Of a DNA stretch of 11,205 bases, positions 1 through 6,204 are shown piece after piece. Within the stretch, counting starts at the first letter, position 1, and the number at the start of each line of letters is the position of its first letter. The notes beneath the pieces were generated by a model. The model was not told where the DNA came from, did not search any database, and saw only the letters and a program-made list of their open reading frames with translations. The translations under genes were made by a program, and so were the position numbers. Location: assembly GCA_003519485.1 (NCBI GenBank), contig DOWQ01000735.1:1-11205 (forward strand). The letters are read 5' to 3'. The stretch is from Streptomyces sp. Lineage in GTDB: Bacteria; Actinomycetota; Actinomycetes; Streptomycetales; Streptomycetaceae.

Positions 1-9
1 CGCCCGGGC

Positions 10-28
10 ACGACCGGCCACCGGCCGT
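10..28 (-). terminator. Putative terminator hairpin after the FmdB-type gene
   Basis: Read on the minus strand, this stretch folds into an 8-bp stem (positions 21-28 with 10-17, one G-U pair) closed by a 3-base loop. It starts about 20 bases after the stop codon of the zinc ribbon gene at 48-266. No U-run follows, which is common for Streptomyces terminators. Its role as a terminator is inferred from position and fold only. Confidence 0.4.
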
Positions 29-47
29 CACCCGTAGCCGTATCCGG

Positions 48-266
48 TCAGCCGCAGCAACCCCCGCCGCAGCAGCCGCCCCCGCCGCCACCACCGCTTG
101 CGGGGGCGGGGCCGGCGGCCGTACCGCCCACGGCGACGGCGGACAGCAGCTTGACGGTGTCCTCGTGTCCCTCCGGGCAGACGGCGGGGGCGGCGGACTC
201 GGCCATGGGACGGTGCAGCTCAAAGGTGTCGCCGCAGGACCGGCAGCGGTACTCGTAACGGGGCAT
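48..266 (-). CDS. FmdB-family zinc ribbon protein with Gly/Cys-rich tail
   Basis: A 72-residue protein opening MPRYEYRC, the hallmark start of the FmdB/CxxC_CxxC regulatory zinc-ribbon family. C8 and C11 form the first knuckle. The second is C30-P-E-G-H34, so a histidine may replace the usual fourth cysteine. The C-terminus, from about residue 58, is almost only glycine with two Cys pairs (CC at 65-66 and 70-71), which could bind metal but may be disordered. FmdB proteins are small, probably cytoplasmic, and of poorly defined function; they were first named as putative regulators in methylotrophs. I chose the ATG at 266 because homology begins there; the frame stays open further upstream but has no family similarity. 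A TACTCT box six bases before the ATG suggests a leaderless message. The gene lies 44 bases downstream of the coiled-coil membrane protein gene on the same strand. Confidence 0.85.
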   Translation of the reverse strand: MPRYEYRCRSCGDTFELHRPMAESAAPAVCPEGHEDTVKLLSAVAVGGTAAGPAPASGGGGGGGCCGGGCCG

Positions 267-272
267 GGCGCC

Positions 273-278
273 AGAGTA
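273..278 (-). promoter_or_regulatory. Putative -10 box for a leaderless FmdB-type transcript
   Basis: The minus strand reads TACTCT six bases before the ATG at 266. It matches the actinobacterial TANNNT -10 consensus and would place the transcription start at or next to the start codon. No Shine-Dalgarno sequence is visible between it and the ATG. No convincing -35 is present, so the call rests on the -10 match and its spacing. Confidence 0.45.
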
Positions 279-310
279 GCGGTGTCCCGGTCGTCCCGGA
301 CCAGGGGCGA

Positions 311-1804
311 TCAGCCTTTCGCGCCCAGCTCCTCGCGGATATCGCTCACCACGCGCGCGACCGAACGCCGCACGGCTTCCGTCTCCGTCAGGAAATGCCA
401 CCAGTCGGGATGCCGACCCTCCAGCGCCGCGACGGCCCGGTCGAGCCTGGCGACCGCGTCGTCGAGGGGGCGCGCGTGCCGCGGGTCGGGGGTACTGCGC
501 CCGGCCATGGCCAGTCGCTGGGCGTCCCGGATCGCGAAGCGGGTCCGCTCGATCTCCTTCGAGCGGTCGGCGGACACCTCGTCCAGCAGCCGCAGCCGGT
601 CACCGGCCGCCGAGACGGCCTCGTCGGTGGTGTTGAGCAGCGCGCGGGCGGTGCTGAGCCGGGAGGTGGCGTCGGGCCAGCGCTGCTCCTCGCGGGCGAC
701 CCGCGCCTCCTTGAGCTTCTCCTCGGCCCGGGCCACTGATCGGGCGGCCTCCTCGGGAACCGGCTGGAGATCCTGCCAGCAGGCGGCGCTGTAGCGCCGG
801 CGCAGCTCGCTGAGCACCGGTTCGACGCCCCCCGCGCGGGTGGTGATGGCCTGCGCGCGGGTGCGCAGCGACACCAGCCGCCGGTCGATCTCGGCGGCCC
901 GCGCGGGCAGCTGCTCGGCCTCGCTCCGTATCGCCTCGGCCTTGCGCAGCACGTCGTCGGCGCGGTGGATGGTCTCCGGGACGCCGTGCCGGCCGGCGCC
1001 CTGGTTCAGCTTGGTGAGCTCGGGGGAGAGGGCGGCCAGCCGGCCGGCGAGGTCGTCGGCCCTGAGGCCGGAGGCCCGTACGGTGTCGAGGGCCTCGGTG
1101 GCGGCGAGCAGCGCCTGCCGGGCCCGCTCGACGGCGGGCGCGAGGCGGGCGAGCTGGGTCTCGGCCTTGTCGCTGAGAGGGCCGAGGCTCTGCGCGAAGC
1201 GGTCGAGGTCGGCCTTGACCCGCAGGAGGTCGTCCCGGGCCTTGCCGAGGTCGGTGCGGGCGCGGGCGGCGGTGGACGCCTCCAGCTCGTCGCGGTCGAG
1301 GTCGTGGGCGTCGACGGCGGTGATGTAGCCGTGGCTGACCTCGTCGATGCGCACGCCGAGCGCCTGGAAGTCGGCGGCGGCCTTGCGGGCGGCGGGGGAG
1401 CTGTCCACGGCGGTGATCATCTCGATGGAGATGCGCAGGTCACGCTGGGCGGTGTCCAGCTCGTAGAAGGCGGCCGCGGCGGCGTCCTTGGCGGCCTGGG
1501 CCTCGGCACGCTGGTTCTCACCGCGGCCGCCGAACCAGCGCCGGGTGCCGCCGCCGGTGAAGGCGGCGGGCACGGCGGCGATCAGCACCGGCAGTAGGAG
1601 CAGCGGCAGCTGGAGGGCCGGCGGGAGGGGGAGACGGCGGGAGGCGGGGCGGCCCTGGTGGCTACCGGCGGCGGGGCGGCGAAGGCTGCGGAGGCTGTTG
1701 AGGTGGCGGAACGGGGCGGGTCCGGGGACGGGGACTCGGGGCACATCCGCAGGTCGACGGTGGCGTGCTCGCTGCCCGTACGGCTGCGTAGGTGTCGCCG
1801 TCAC
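311..1804 (-). CDS. Single-span membrane protein with long coiled-coil domain, function unknown
   Basis: A 497-residue protein if translation starts at the GTG at 1804, which follows a GGGAGAGGG-type ribosome binding site in an otherwise non-coding-looking leader. An upstream ATG at 1876 would add 24 residues but has no clear binding site. Residues 1-60 are rich in Pro and Arg and probably cytoplasmic. Residues about 62-83 form one hydrophobic segment (runs of Leu, Ile, Val and Ala). From about 92 to the end the protein is almost entirely Ala/Leu/Glu/Arg/Asp heptad-like helix, with regular leucines and many charged residues, as in extended coiled coils. There is no catalytic motif. The architecture resembles streptomycete membrane-anchored coiled-coil proteins of unknown role; a scaffold or envelope function is possible but unproven. 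It lies between the DUF4097 remnant and the FmdB-type gene, all on the minus strand. Confidence 0.75.
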   Translation of the reverse strand: MTATPTQPYGQRARHRRPADVPRVPVPGPAPFRHLNSLRSLRRPAAGSHQGRPASRRLPLPPALQLPLLLLPVLIAAVPAAFTGGGTRRWFGGRGENQRAEAQAAKDAAAAAFYELDTAQRDLRISIEMITAVDSSPAARKAAADFQALGVRIDEVSHGYITAVDAHDLDRDELEASTAARARTDLGKARDDLLRVKADLDRFAQSLGPLSDKAETQLARLAPAVERARQALLAATEALDTVRASGLRADDLAGRLAALSPELTKLNQGAGRHGVPETIHRADDVLRKAEAIRSEAEQLPARAAEIDRRLVSLRTRAQAITTRAGGVEPVLSELRRRYSAACWQDLQPVPEEAARSVARAEEKLKEARVAREEQRWPDATSRLSTARALLNTTDEAVSAAGDRLRLLDEVSADRSKEIERTRFAIRDAQRLAMAGRSTPDPRHARPLDDAVARLDRAVAALEGRHPDWWHFLTETEAVRRSVARVVSDIREELGAKG

Positions 1805-1902
1805 ATCCCTCTCCCGTGCTGCGTCCGCCCGGACCCCGACCCGGCAAGCGATGCCCGGTAGAAGACATTGTCCCACCTGGGAGGAACGAACACACGGGCC
1901 GT

Positions 1903-2390
1903 TTAGTTCGCGGTTCCGATCGTGATCTCCCCGTTCTGGCTGCGGGCGCTGACGCTGTGCTCGCTGAGATCGTCGCGCGGCACCCCGATGTCGATGTTGC
2001 CGTTGTCCGACTTCGCGTCGATCTTGTACGAGGAGCGCGGCGGCAGCTCGATGCGGACCGATCCGTTGTCGCTCTCGACGTCCACCAGGTCGGGCGCCTC
2101 GGTGAAGCCGAGCCGTACCTGCCCGTTGTCGGACACGGCGGACACCTGGCGGGAGGCGATCCCGGTGGCGTCGACCTTGCCGTTGCCGCTCTCCAGTTCG
2201 AGCGCGCCGCGGACGTCCTCGCCCCGTACCGCTCCGTTGTCCGACCGGAGCGTGAGCGCCGACGCGAAGCTCTTGGCGGAGATGTGGCCGTTGTCGCCCT
2301 TCAGGGTCACGGCGACCCCGCGCGGCACCCGTACCCGGTGCCGGGAGTCGCAGTTCTCGAGCACCTCCGAGCGCGACGGAGGGGGCTTCG
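1903..2390 (-). pseudogene. 5'-truncated DUF4097 repeat protein (C-terminal part only)
   Basis: The minus-strand frame encodes the C-terminal repeat domain of a DUF4097 (putative adhesin-like) protein. It holds a ladder of at least seven units centred on an N-G turn (GDNG, SDNG, SGNG, SDNG, SDNG, SDNG, SQNG) spaced roughly 18-20 residues, consistent with a right-handed beta-solenoid, and stops with TAN and TAA at 1903. Family-like sequence begins only at about SEVLENCDSRH. Relatives as I recall them carry some 70 or more further N-terminal residues, often with a signal or lipobox region. Upstream of this point the frame merely runs through the tRNA promoter and antisense through the tRNA-Val. 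The best internal start, a GTG at 2364 giving 153 residues, has a GGAG directly abutting it, too close to act as a binding site. I therefore call a remnant, though a short expressed protein cannot be excluded. Confidence 0.55.
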
Positions 2391-2404
2391 GACGGCGACC
2401 GTCC

Positions 2405-2435
2405 TTATGGCCGGAAGCCGCGGGCCGTGTAGTCT
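2405..2435 (+). promoter_or_regulatory. Putative tRNA-Val promoter
   Basis: A TTATGG hexamer (2405-2410) is followed after 17 bases by TGTAGT (2428-2433), or with 19-base spacing by TAGTCT (2430-2435). Either fits the actinobacterial -10 pattern and would start transcription a few bases before the tRNA at 2449. It overlaps the point where the DUF4097 frame loses similarity, which further argues that frame is not an intact gene here. Confidence 0.5.
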
Positions 2436-2448
2436 GTCGACTCGCCTC

Positions 2449-2523
2449 GGGCGCATAGCTCAGTGGTAGAGCGCTGCTCTTACAAAGCAGATGTCGCTGG
2501 TTCGAACCCAGCTGTGCCCACCA
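2449..2523 (+). tRNA. tRNA-Val (anticodon TAC), integration target of the element
   Basis: A complete cloverleaf can be drawn. The acceptor stem is GGGCGCA with TGTGCCC (one G-U pair), the D stem GCTC/GAGC, the anticodon stem CTGCT/AGCAG with loop CTTACAA and anticodon TAC at 2481-2483, and the T arm GCTGG-TTCGAAC-CCAGC. A discriminator A at 2520 and an encoded CCA (2521-2523) follow. Anticodon TAC reads valine GTA codons. An integrase gene ends about 100 bases downstream, so this tRNA is the attachment site and its 3' half should be part of attL. The structural gene remains intact. Confidence 0.93.
2478..2523 (+). other. Predicted attL core within tRNA-Val 3' half
   Basis: Tyrosine integrases of AICEs recombine within tRNA 3' ends, and the duplicated core usually spans from the anticodon arm to the 3' terminus. 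Here that segment runs from the anticodon loop through the encoded CCA. The exact core cannot be set because attR is not in the window, so the limits are approximate. Confidence 0.5.
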
Positions 2524-2539
2524 GCCACCCGGTACGACG

Positions 2540-2581
2540 AAGGCCCAGGCCATCCGGCGATGAACCGGATCCCTGGGCCTT
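2540..2581. terminator. Strong hairpin terminator between tRNA-Val and integrase
   Basis: AAGGCCCAGG (2540-2549) pairs perfectly with CCTGGGCCTT (2572-2581). An inner ATCCGG/CCGGAT stem (2552-2557 with 2565-2570) closes a 7-base loop. The result is a 16-bp stem broken by a small internal loop. It starts 16 bases after the tRNA and lies 43 bases past the integrase stop, so it can serve both converging transcripts. If the recombination core ends at the tRNA 3' end, this terminator is brought by the element and replaces the native tRNA terminator, which would sit beyond attR. Confidence 0.7.
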
Positions 2582-2624
2582 GCTCGTCCTCCGCCGCGTC
2601 GGGGCGGAAGAGGTGTCGTGCCAC

Positions 2625-3755
2625 TTACGTGCCAGATGGGCCGTCCTGATCTTGCGACTTCCTGATCTGCCGGTCGACGTGATCGGCGATCTCGTGGTCG
2701 CGGCCGTTGATCAGATGCTGGTAGATCAGCGCGGCTCGCACCGACGAGTGCCCCATCCGGTGCATCAGCTCGCGTGTGGTCGCGCCACCGGTGGCCGCCA
2801 GGGTGTTGCCCGTGTGCCGGAGATCGTGGAAGTGCACGCCCTCCAAACCGGTCTCCACCAGGGCACGCAGCCAGAGGCGGCGGAAATTGTTGCGGCGCAG
2901 GGTGCCGCCGCGCGGCCCGACGAAGACGAGCCCGTTCCGGCCGGCCTGCTCGTGCTCGGACAGGTGGGCACGCAGCTCCTCGACGAGGGAGGCCGGGAAG
3001 GCGACCGTACGGATGCCCGCAGCGCTCTTCGGTGTCTTGACGAGCAAGCCGTCTGCCCGGGTCTCAGCTGCGGCCCGGCGGACGGAGACGACGCGGTTTT
3101 CCAGGTCCACGTCATGCCGCTGGAGAGCGGCCAGCTCACCGAACCGCAGCGAGGTGAACGCGGCCAGCAGAATCAGCATGCGGTAGCGGTCCGGCACAGC
3201 GTCGGCCAGGCGGAACACCTCGGCGACCGTGAGGAAGGGGCGTTCGGCAGTCCTGGTGACACCGGCGCCCTTGATCCGGCACGGGTTGCGCTGGATCAGC
3301 TCGTCGTCAACGGCCGTGTTCATGATTGCGCGAAGGATCTGGTACGCCTTGACCACGGTCGGTTCCCCAACGCCGCCGTCGAGCAGGGCGGTACGCCAAC
3401 GCCGTATTTGCGCTGTGCTGATCTCGCCGATGTTGACGTTGCGGAACGTCGGCAGGATGTGCAGCCGCAGTGCACTGCCGTTGCGCTCCCGTGTCGTCGC
3501 GGCGTAGTCGCGATCCTTGAACCACTCGTCGGCGTACGTGCCGAACGGGATCTTGTCGTCCGGGTTCCGCCAACGGCCCTCGATGATCTCGGCTTCCTTG
3601 CGAACCAGCCACCTGTCAGCGTCCGTCTGCGTCGCGAAGGTCTCCGGCGCGGTACGGAGCAGCCCGTCAGGGTCCGGGAACCGAGCCTGAAAGCGCCCGG
3701 ACGGCAGCTTGCGGATGGACCCGAAGCGGCGCTTCCTGCCCTTGCTGTTCGCCAT
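2625..3755 (-). CDS. int: Site-specific tyrosine recombinase (AICE integrase)
   Basis: A 376-residue tyrosine recombinase that should catalyse integration of the element into tRNA-Val and, with the excisionase, its excision. An Arg-rich N-terminus with an arm-binding-like segment (about 10-65) precedes a SAM-like core-binding domain (about 70-165) and the catalytic domain (about 175-360). The active site is visible: R204 in SLRFGE, H310 and R313 in HDLRHT, H336 in GHSS, and nucleophile Y345 in LIYQH. Length is usual for pSAM2/SLP1-type integrases. The ATG at 3755 overlaps the excisionase TGA by one base (TGATG), so the two are translationally coupled. The gene ends next to the tRNA attachment site, the standard AICE layout. 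It appears intact. Confidence 0.95.
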   Translation of the reverse strand: MANSKGRKRRFGSIRKLPSGRFQARFPDPDGLLRTAPETFATQTDADRWLVRKEAEIIEGRWRNPDDKIPFGTYADEWFKDRDYAATTRERNGSALRLHILPTFRNVNIGEISTAQIRRWRTALLDGGVGEPTVVKAYQILRAIMNTAVDDELIQRNPCRIKGAGVTRTAERPFLTVAEVFRLADAVPDRYRMLILLAAFTSLRFGELAALQRHDVDLENRVVSVRRAAAETRADGLLVKTPKSAAGIRTVAFPASLVEELRAHLSEHEQAGRNGLVFVGPRGGTLRRNNFRRLWLRALVETGLEGVHFHDLRHTGNTLAATGGATTRELMHRMGHSSVRAALIYQHLINGRDHEIADHVDRQIRKSQDQDGPSGT

Positions 3756-3970
3756 CAGGCCACCGCCCGGAGCGCGGCCCGACGGTGCACCAGGATCGGC
3801 TGGACGGTGTTGGTCGCAACGAACGAGTCCAACGCGCTCTCCGGTATCCGCACGTGACGGCCGACCTTTACGAACACGATGCGGCGCTCCGCGATCAGAC
3901 GGCGCGGGAAGCGCTCCGTCGTCCCGAGGTACTCGGCGACTTCGGCAACGCTCATCAGTCGGTCCTTCAT
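3755..3970 (-). CDS. xis: Excisionase, MerR/HTH_17-like DNA-binding protein
   Basis: A 71-residue protein with the winged-helix excisionase signature: SVAEVAEYLGTTERF is the helix-turn-helix at about residues 7-21, and VGRHVRIPESAL (37-48) forms the wing typical of helix-turn-helix excisionases and small AICE Xis proteins. It should bind the att region and direct the integrase toward excision. The ATG at 3970 overlaps the rep stop codon by four bases (ATGA), which fixes the start; the frame is open well upstream but that part is shadow of rep. The C-terminus overlaps the integrase start by one base. The rep-xis-int order and coupling match pSAM2, where excision is coregulated with replication. 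Confidence 0.93.
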   Translation of the reverse strand: MKDRLMSVAEVAEYLGTTERFPRRLIAERRIVFVKVGRHVRIPESALDSFVATNTVQPILVHRRAALRAVA

Positions 3971-5358
3971 ACTGCGGCTCCTTCCAGTGCTAGTTGGTCG
4001 CGTAGTGCTTCGCGGGCGGTATCGCGGTTGAGCTGGAGATCCCGGGCGATGGTGGCCGCGAGGACGGATTCCCCGGGGGTGTGGCCGTGCCCGGCGTACT
4101 GCCAGTCGGCGAGGACGAGCACGGTGTCCGGCTCCAGGTCCTCCAGGCCGAGCGCGGCGGCTTGTTCGGTGGCGCGGTAGTCGGCGCGAGCCTGGCGGAG
4201 TGCGCCGAGGGTGGTGGAGTAGCGGCGCGACTTGGTGGAGAAGTGGCCGCGGAAGCCGAGCATGTGAGCCCAGTCCCACAGGCGTCGGTCGGGATACAGC
4301 CGGTCGAGGTCCCAGCAGGCCCGGATGAGCCGCCGCGTGTGGTCGGGCACCTGGTGGCGGTCGAGCTCGGAGAGTTCGCCGATCTTCCGGTCCAGGCTGC
4401 CGGTGGTCTCGGCTGCCTTGGTGGCGTACTTGGCGACGTACGAGGCGACGGCCTGTTCGGTCAGCTCGGAGCCGTCGCCGAAGGCCCGTACGGGGCGTAC
4501 GTCGAGCTGGGTGCCCCACCGGAGGGTGCGGGCGGATTCGTTACCGGCAGCCGGAACGGTGATCGTCGTATAGGCGTGGTGGGCAGCCGCGCGGATTGCG
4601 TCATCGAGGAGAGTGACCGAGGCCCAGGACGGCGGTGGGTTCTCCGGGCCGGTGGGGCCGTCGAGTCGGATCACGGCGTGGAAGTGGATCGCTCCGCGCT
4701 TCTGGAACTCGGCGACCTTGCCGAACGAGAGGCGGCAGCTGTCTGCCAGTGCCCGCTGGGTCAGTCCGGCCCGGCGTGCGATCTCGCGGCGGAGGCGGTT
4801 GGTGAAGCGGGCCCAAAGCTGTCCGGCGTGGTTGTTGAAGAGCACGGCCCCGGCGTAGTCGTAGGACTCCGGATCGAGCGGAGTGCCAAGGGCGTCGTCG
4901 TCCTCCTGGTGGTGGATGCCGCAGCGACAGCGGCCGGTGTCGGGGCGGTTGTGCACGGGGCCGAAGCTGGGCGCGGTGAGGGTGGCGAAGACGCGTGGGT
5001 GGTCGCGCACGGTGTCGGGGATGTCGCGGCGGTCGTCACCGGCGAGGCCGGCACGAATGAGGTGCCAGGTGTCTCCGGCGTAGGTCCACGCGCAGGCCGG
5101 GCAGCGCGAGGCACGGCGATTGCCGCACGCGATACGCAGTCGGCCGCCCGGCTCGCCCTCGGTCGAGTAGTGGTGCAGGGTTTTGCCGCTGGTCTTGTCC
5201 TTGGCCAGGCTCCAGCCGGTGAGGTGGATCGGGTCGGCGCAGCCGCCGGTACGGCGTATCTGGTCCTGCCAGCGGTCGAAGCCCGGTTGCCCGGCCACCC
5301 TCAGCGCGTCGGCGAGGGTGACCGGGTCCAGGCCCGCAGCAGTGGCGGTGTCACTCAC
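3967..5358 (-). CDS. repSA: RepSA-type rolling-circle replication initiator
   Basis: A 463-residue replication initiator of the pSAM2 RepSA family, close to the roughly 460 residues usual there. Motifs in order: a Cys/His-rich N-terminal part with RCPACAW (85-91) and CRCGIHH (144-150); rolling-circle motif I FATLTAP (124-130); motif II HFH (225-227), the metal-binding HUH site; and motif III YVAKYATK (307-314), containing the nicking tyrosine and conserved lysine. It should nick the double-strand origin of the excised circle and start rolling-circle replication. The start is the GTG at 5358, overlapping the upstream gene's TGA by four bases (GTGA), which indicates coupling. The stop overlaps the excisionase start. 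The origin itself is not recognisable by eye. Confidence 0.93.
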   Translation of the reverse strand: MSDTATAAGLDPVTLADALRVAGQPGFDRWQDQIRRTGGCADPIHLTGWSLAKDKTSGKTLHHYSTEGEPGGRLRIACGNRRASRCPACAWTYAGDTWHLIRAGLAGDDRRDIPDTVRDHPRVFATLTAPSFGPVHNRPDTGRCRCGIHHQEDDDALGTPLDPESYDYAGAVLFNNHAGQLWARFTNRLRREIARRAGLTQRALADSCRLSFGKVAEFQKRGAIHFHAVIRLDGPTGPENPPPSWASVTLLDDAIRAAAHHAYTTITVPAAGNESARTLRWGTQLDVRPVRAFGDGSELTEQAVASYVAKYATKAAETTGSLDRKIGELSELDRHQVPDHTRRLIRACWDLDRLYPDRRLWDWAHMLGFRGHFSTKSRRYSTTLGALRQARADYRATEQAAALGLEDLEPDTVLVLADWQYAGHGHTPGESVLAATIARDLQLNRDTAREALRDQLALEGAAV

Positions 5359-5543
5359 ACGCGGCCCCCGACGAGCACGCGAGCGAGGACGGCGACGCTG
5401 CCGGTGCCACGGCAGGCGGGGCAGGCGGCAGAGGCGGTTTCGCGGGAACCGTCCCGGTGACGGCGACCGGTCGTGACGGCCACGACGGGGAAGCCGTCAC
5501 AGTTGAAGCAGCGGGGCGTACGGGGAGCGGTGGACTCGGCCAT
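5355..5543 (-). CDS. Small CxxC zinc-finger protein upstream of RepSA
   Basis: A 62-residue protein with two CxxC knuckles, C12-F-N-C15 and C41-P-A-C44. Both are followed by a glycine turn (CDG, CRGTG) as in the CxxCxGxG zinc modules of DnaJ, with a His/Arg-rich loop between them. One structural zinc is likely. The ATG at 5543 has an AAGGGA binding site 7-8 bases upstream. Its stop overlaps the rep GTG by four bases, so it is translated with RepSA and may be a replication accessory or RNA/DNA-binding partner. Small proteins of this kind sit before repSA in other streptomycete elements but have no defined role. The protein is chosen over longer frames in this region because both its ends are set by binding site and overlap. 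Confidence 0.75.
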   Translation of the reverse strand: MAESTAPRTPRCFNCDGFPVVAVTTGRRHRDGSRETASAACPACRGTGSVAVLARVLVGGRV

Positions 5544-5584
5544 GATGGGTGTCCCTTCTGGTCTTCGGATCGGTTGGGGGCTGG

Positions 5585-5634
5585 GGCCCTGCCGGGGCGG
5601 TGGATGCTTGGCGGTATTTGCCGCCCCGGGGGCC
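5585..5634 (-). terminator. Strong hairpin between SpdD and the rep operon
   Basis: CCGGGGCGG (5592-5600) pairs with CCGCCCCGG (5621-5629). Beyond a 2-base bulge, GGCCC (5585-5589) pairs with GGGCC (5630-5634), giving a 14-bp GC-rich stem around a 20-base loop. It begins two bases after the SpdD stop on the minus strand and lies in the 93-base gap before the zinc-finger/rep/xis/int block. It could terminate or attenuate the transfer transcript, or protect its 3' end. No U-run follows. Confidence 0.6.
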
Positions 5635-5636
5635 GG

Positions 5637-5972
5637 TCAGCGGTGCTTGTGCTGGTTGTTGAGGAGCGAGCGCAGGACGACGGCGCACACCGCGAGGGAA
5701 GCCGCGGTAACGGTGACGGCCAGCAGCATCGAGACGAGCACCGTGCCGACGACGAGGACAGCGGCGGTGCCACCGGCGACCACGACGGCCAGGGAGCCGG
5801 GGGTGAACCGCGCGGGGGCCGCAGGCTGGGCCGCTACCGGTGCGGGTGCCGAGTGGCAGGCGCAGGCCGAGGCCGACGGCGCGTGGGCCTGCTGGACGGC
5901 GGTCGGCGAGAACACGTACGGCACCGGGGCGCCGGTCGGCATTGGGGCGGTGGGGTACTTGGGTCGGAACAT
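5637..5972 (-). CDS. spdD: SpdD-like spread protein
   Basis: A 111-residue protein opening MFRPKYPT, the characteristic start of SpdD-like proteins in Streptomyces elements. The first 55 residues are a Pro/Ala-rich, probably disordered tail containing an ACACH segment (36-40). Two hydrophobic segments follow (about 59-82 and 84-105), ending in a basic tip with NNQHKHR. Spd proteins are linked to intramycelial plasmid spread, probably through membrane complexes with TraB that cross hyphal septa. The ATG at 5972 has an AAGGAGA binding site 9 bases upstream; the in-frame upstream ATG at 6026 lies inside the preceding gene and lacks similarity. It is the last gene of the transfer run, followed at once by a strong hairpin. 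Confidence 0.85.
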   Translation of the reverse strand: MFRPKYPTAPMPTGAPVPYVFSPTAVQQAHAPSASACACHSAPAPVAAQPAAPARFTPGSLAVVVAGGTAAVLVVGTVLVSMLLAVTVTAASLAVCAVVLRSLLNNQHKHR

Positions 5973-5994
5973 GAGCCGGTCTCCTTTCAGGGGT

Positions 5995-6189
5995 TCAGTC
6001 GGTGGTGCCGTTGACAACGTCGACACCGGTTCGGGTGCCGCCGTCGATGGCGGGCGCGATGAAGGTGTCCGCCAGGAGGAAGCCGCCCAGGAGCAGGACG
6101 ACCACGAGCCAGGTCGGAGGGCGGAAGAGTCGGATGCCGAAGTAGCCGATGAGGCCGATGACGGCGATCAGGGGAAGCTCCACGTTCAT
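5995..6189 (-). CDS. Small two-span membrane protein (spread-type)
   Basis: A 64-residue protein with two hydrophobic helices (about 4-22 and 26-46) joined by a short RLFRPPTW loop, then a soluble tail. A CAGGAGA-type binding site lies 7-9 bases before the ATG at 6189, and the gap from the preceding gene is only 15 bases. Position and topology match the small Spd-like membrane proteins found between the DUF2637 and SpdD genes in AICEs, so a part in a septal spread complex is likely. No catalytic residues are seen. The family assignment is by context rather than by motif. Confidence 0.75.
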   Translation of the reverse strand: MNVELPLIAVIGLIGYFGIRLFRPPTWLVVVLLLGGFLLADTFIAPAIDGGTRTGVDVVNGTTD

Positions 6190-6204
6190 GGCGGTTGTCT
6201 CCTG

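Noticed and set aside
965..1597. Plus-strand Gly-rich open frame opposite the coiled-coil gene.
   Set aside because: The composition is typical of an antisense shadow in high-GC DNA, with no binding site or motif.
2371..2553. Minus-strand open frame running from the DUF4097 domain across the tRNA to an ATG at 2553.
   Set aside because: The segment containing GSNQRHLLCKSSALPLSY is the reverse translation of the tRNA-Val, a common false protein end. It has no family similarity.
2463..3857. Long plus-strand open frame starting inside the tRNA and spanning the integrase.
   Set aside because: Its start MVERCSYKADVAGSNPA is tRNA sequence read as protein. The rest is antisense to an intact integrase with full catalytic residues.
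3971..4519. N-terminal extension of the excisionase frame.
   Set aside because: It overlaps rep in another frame and is Arg/Pro-rich noise. The coupled ATGA start at 3970 and the excisionase length fit the shorter protein.
4081..5460. Plus-strand open frame of about 459 codons opposite rep.
   Set aside because: It is Gly/Val/Ala-rich, without domain features, and mirrors the GC-biased codons of RepSA, whose HUH and tyrosine motifs are intact.
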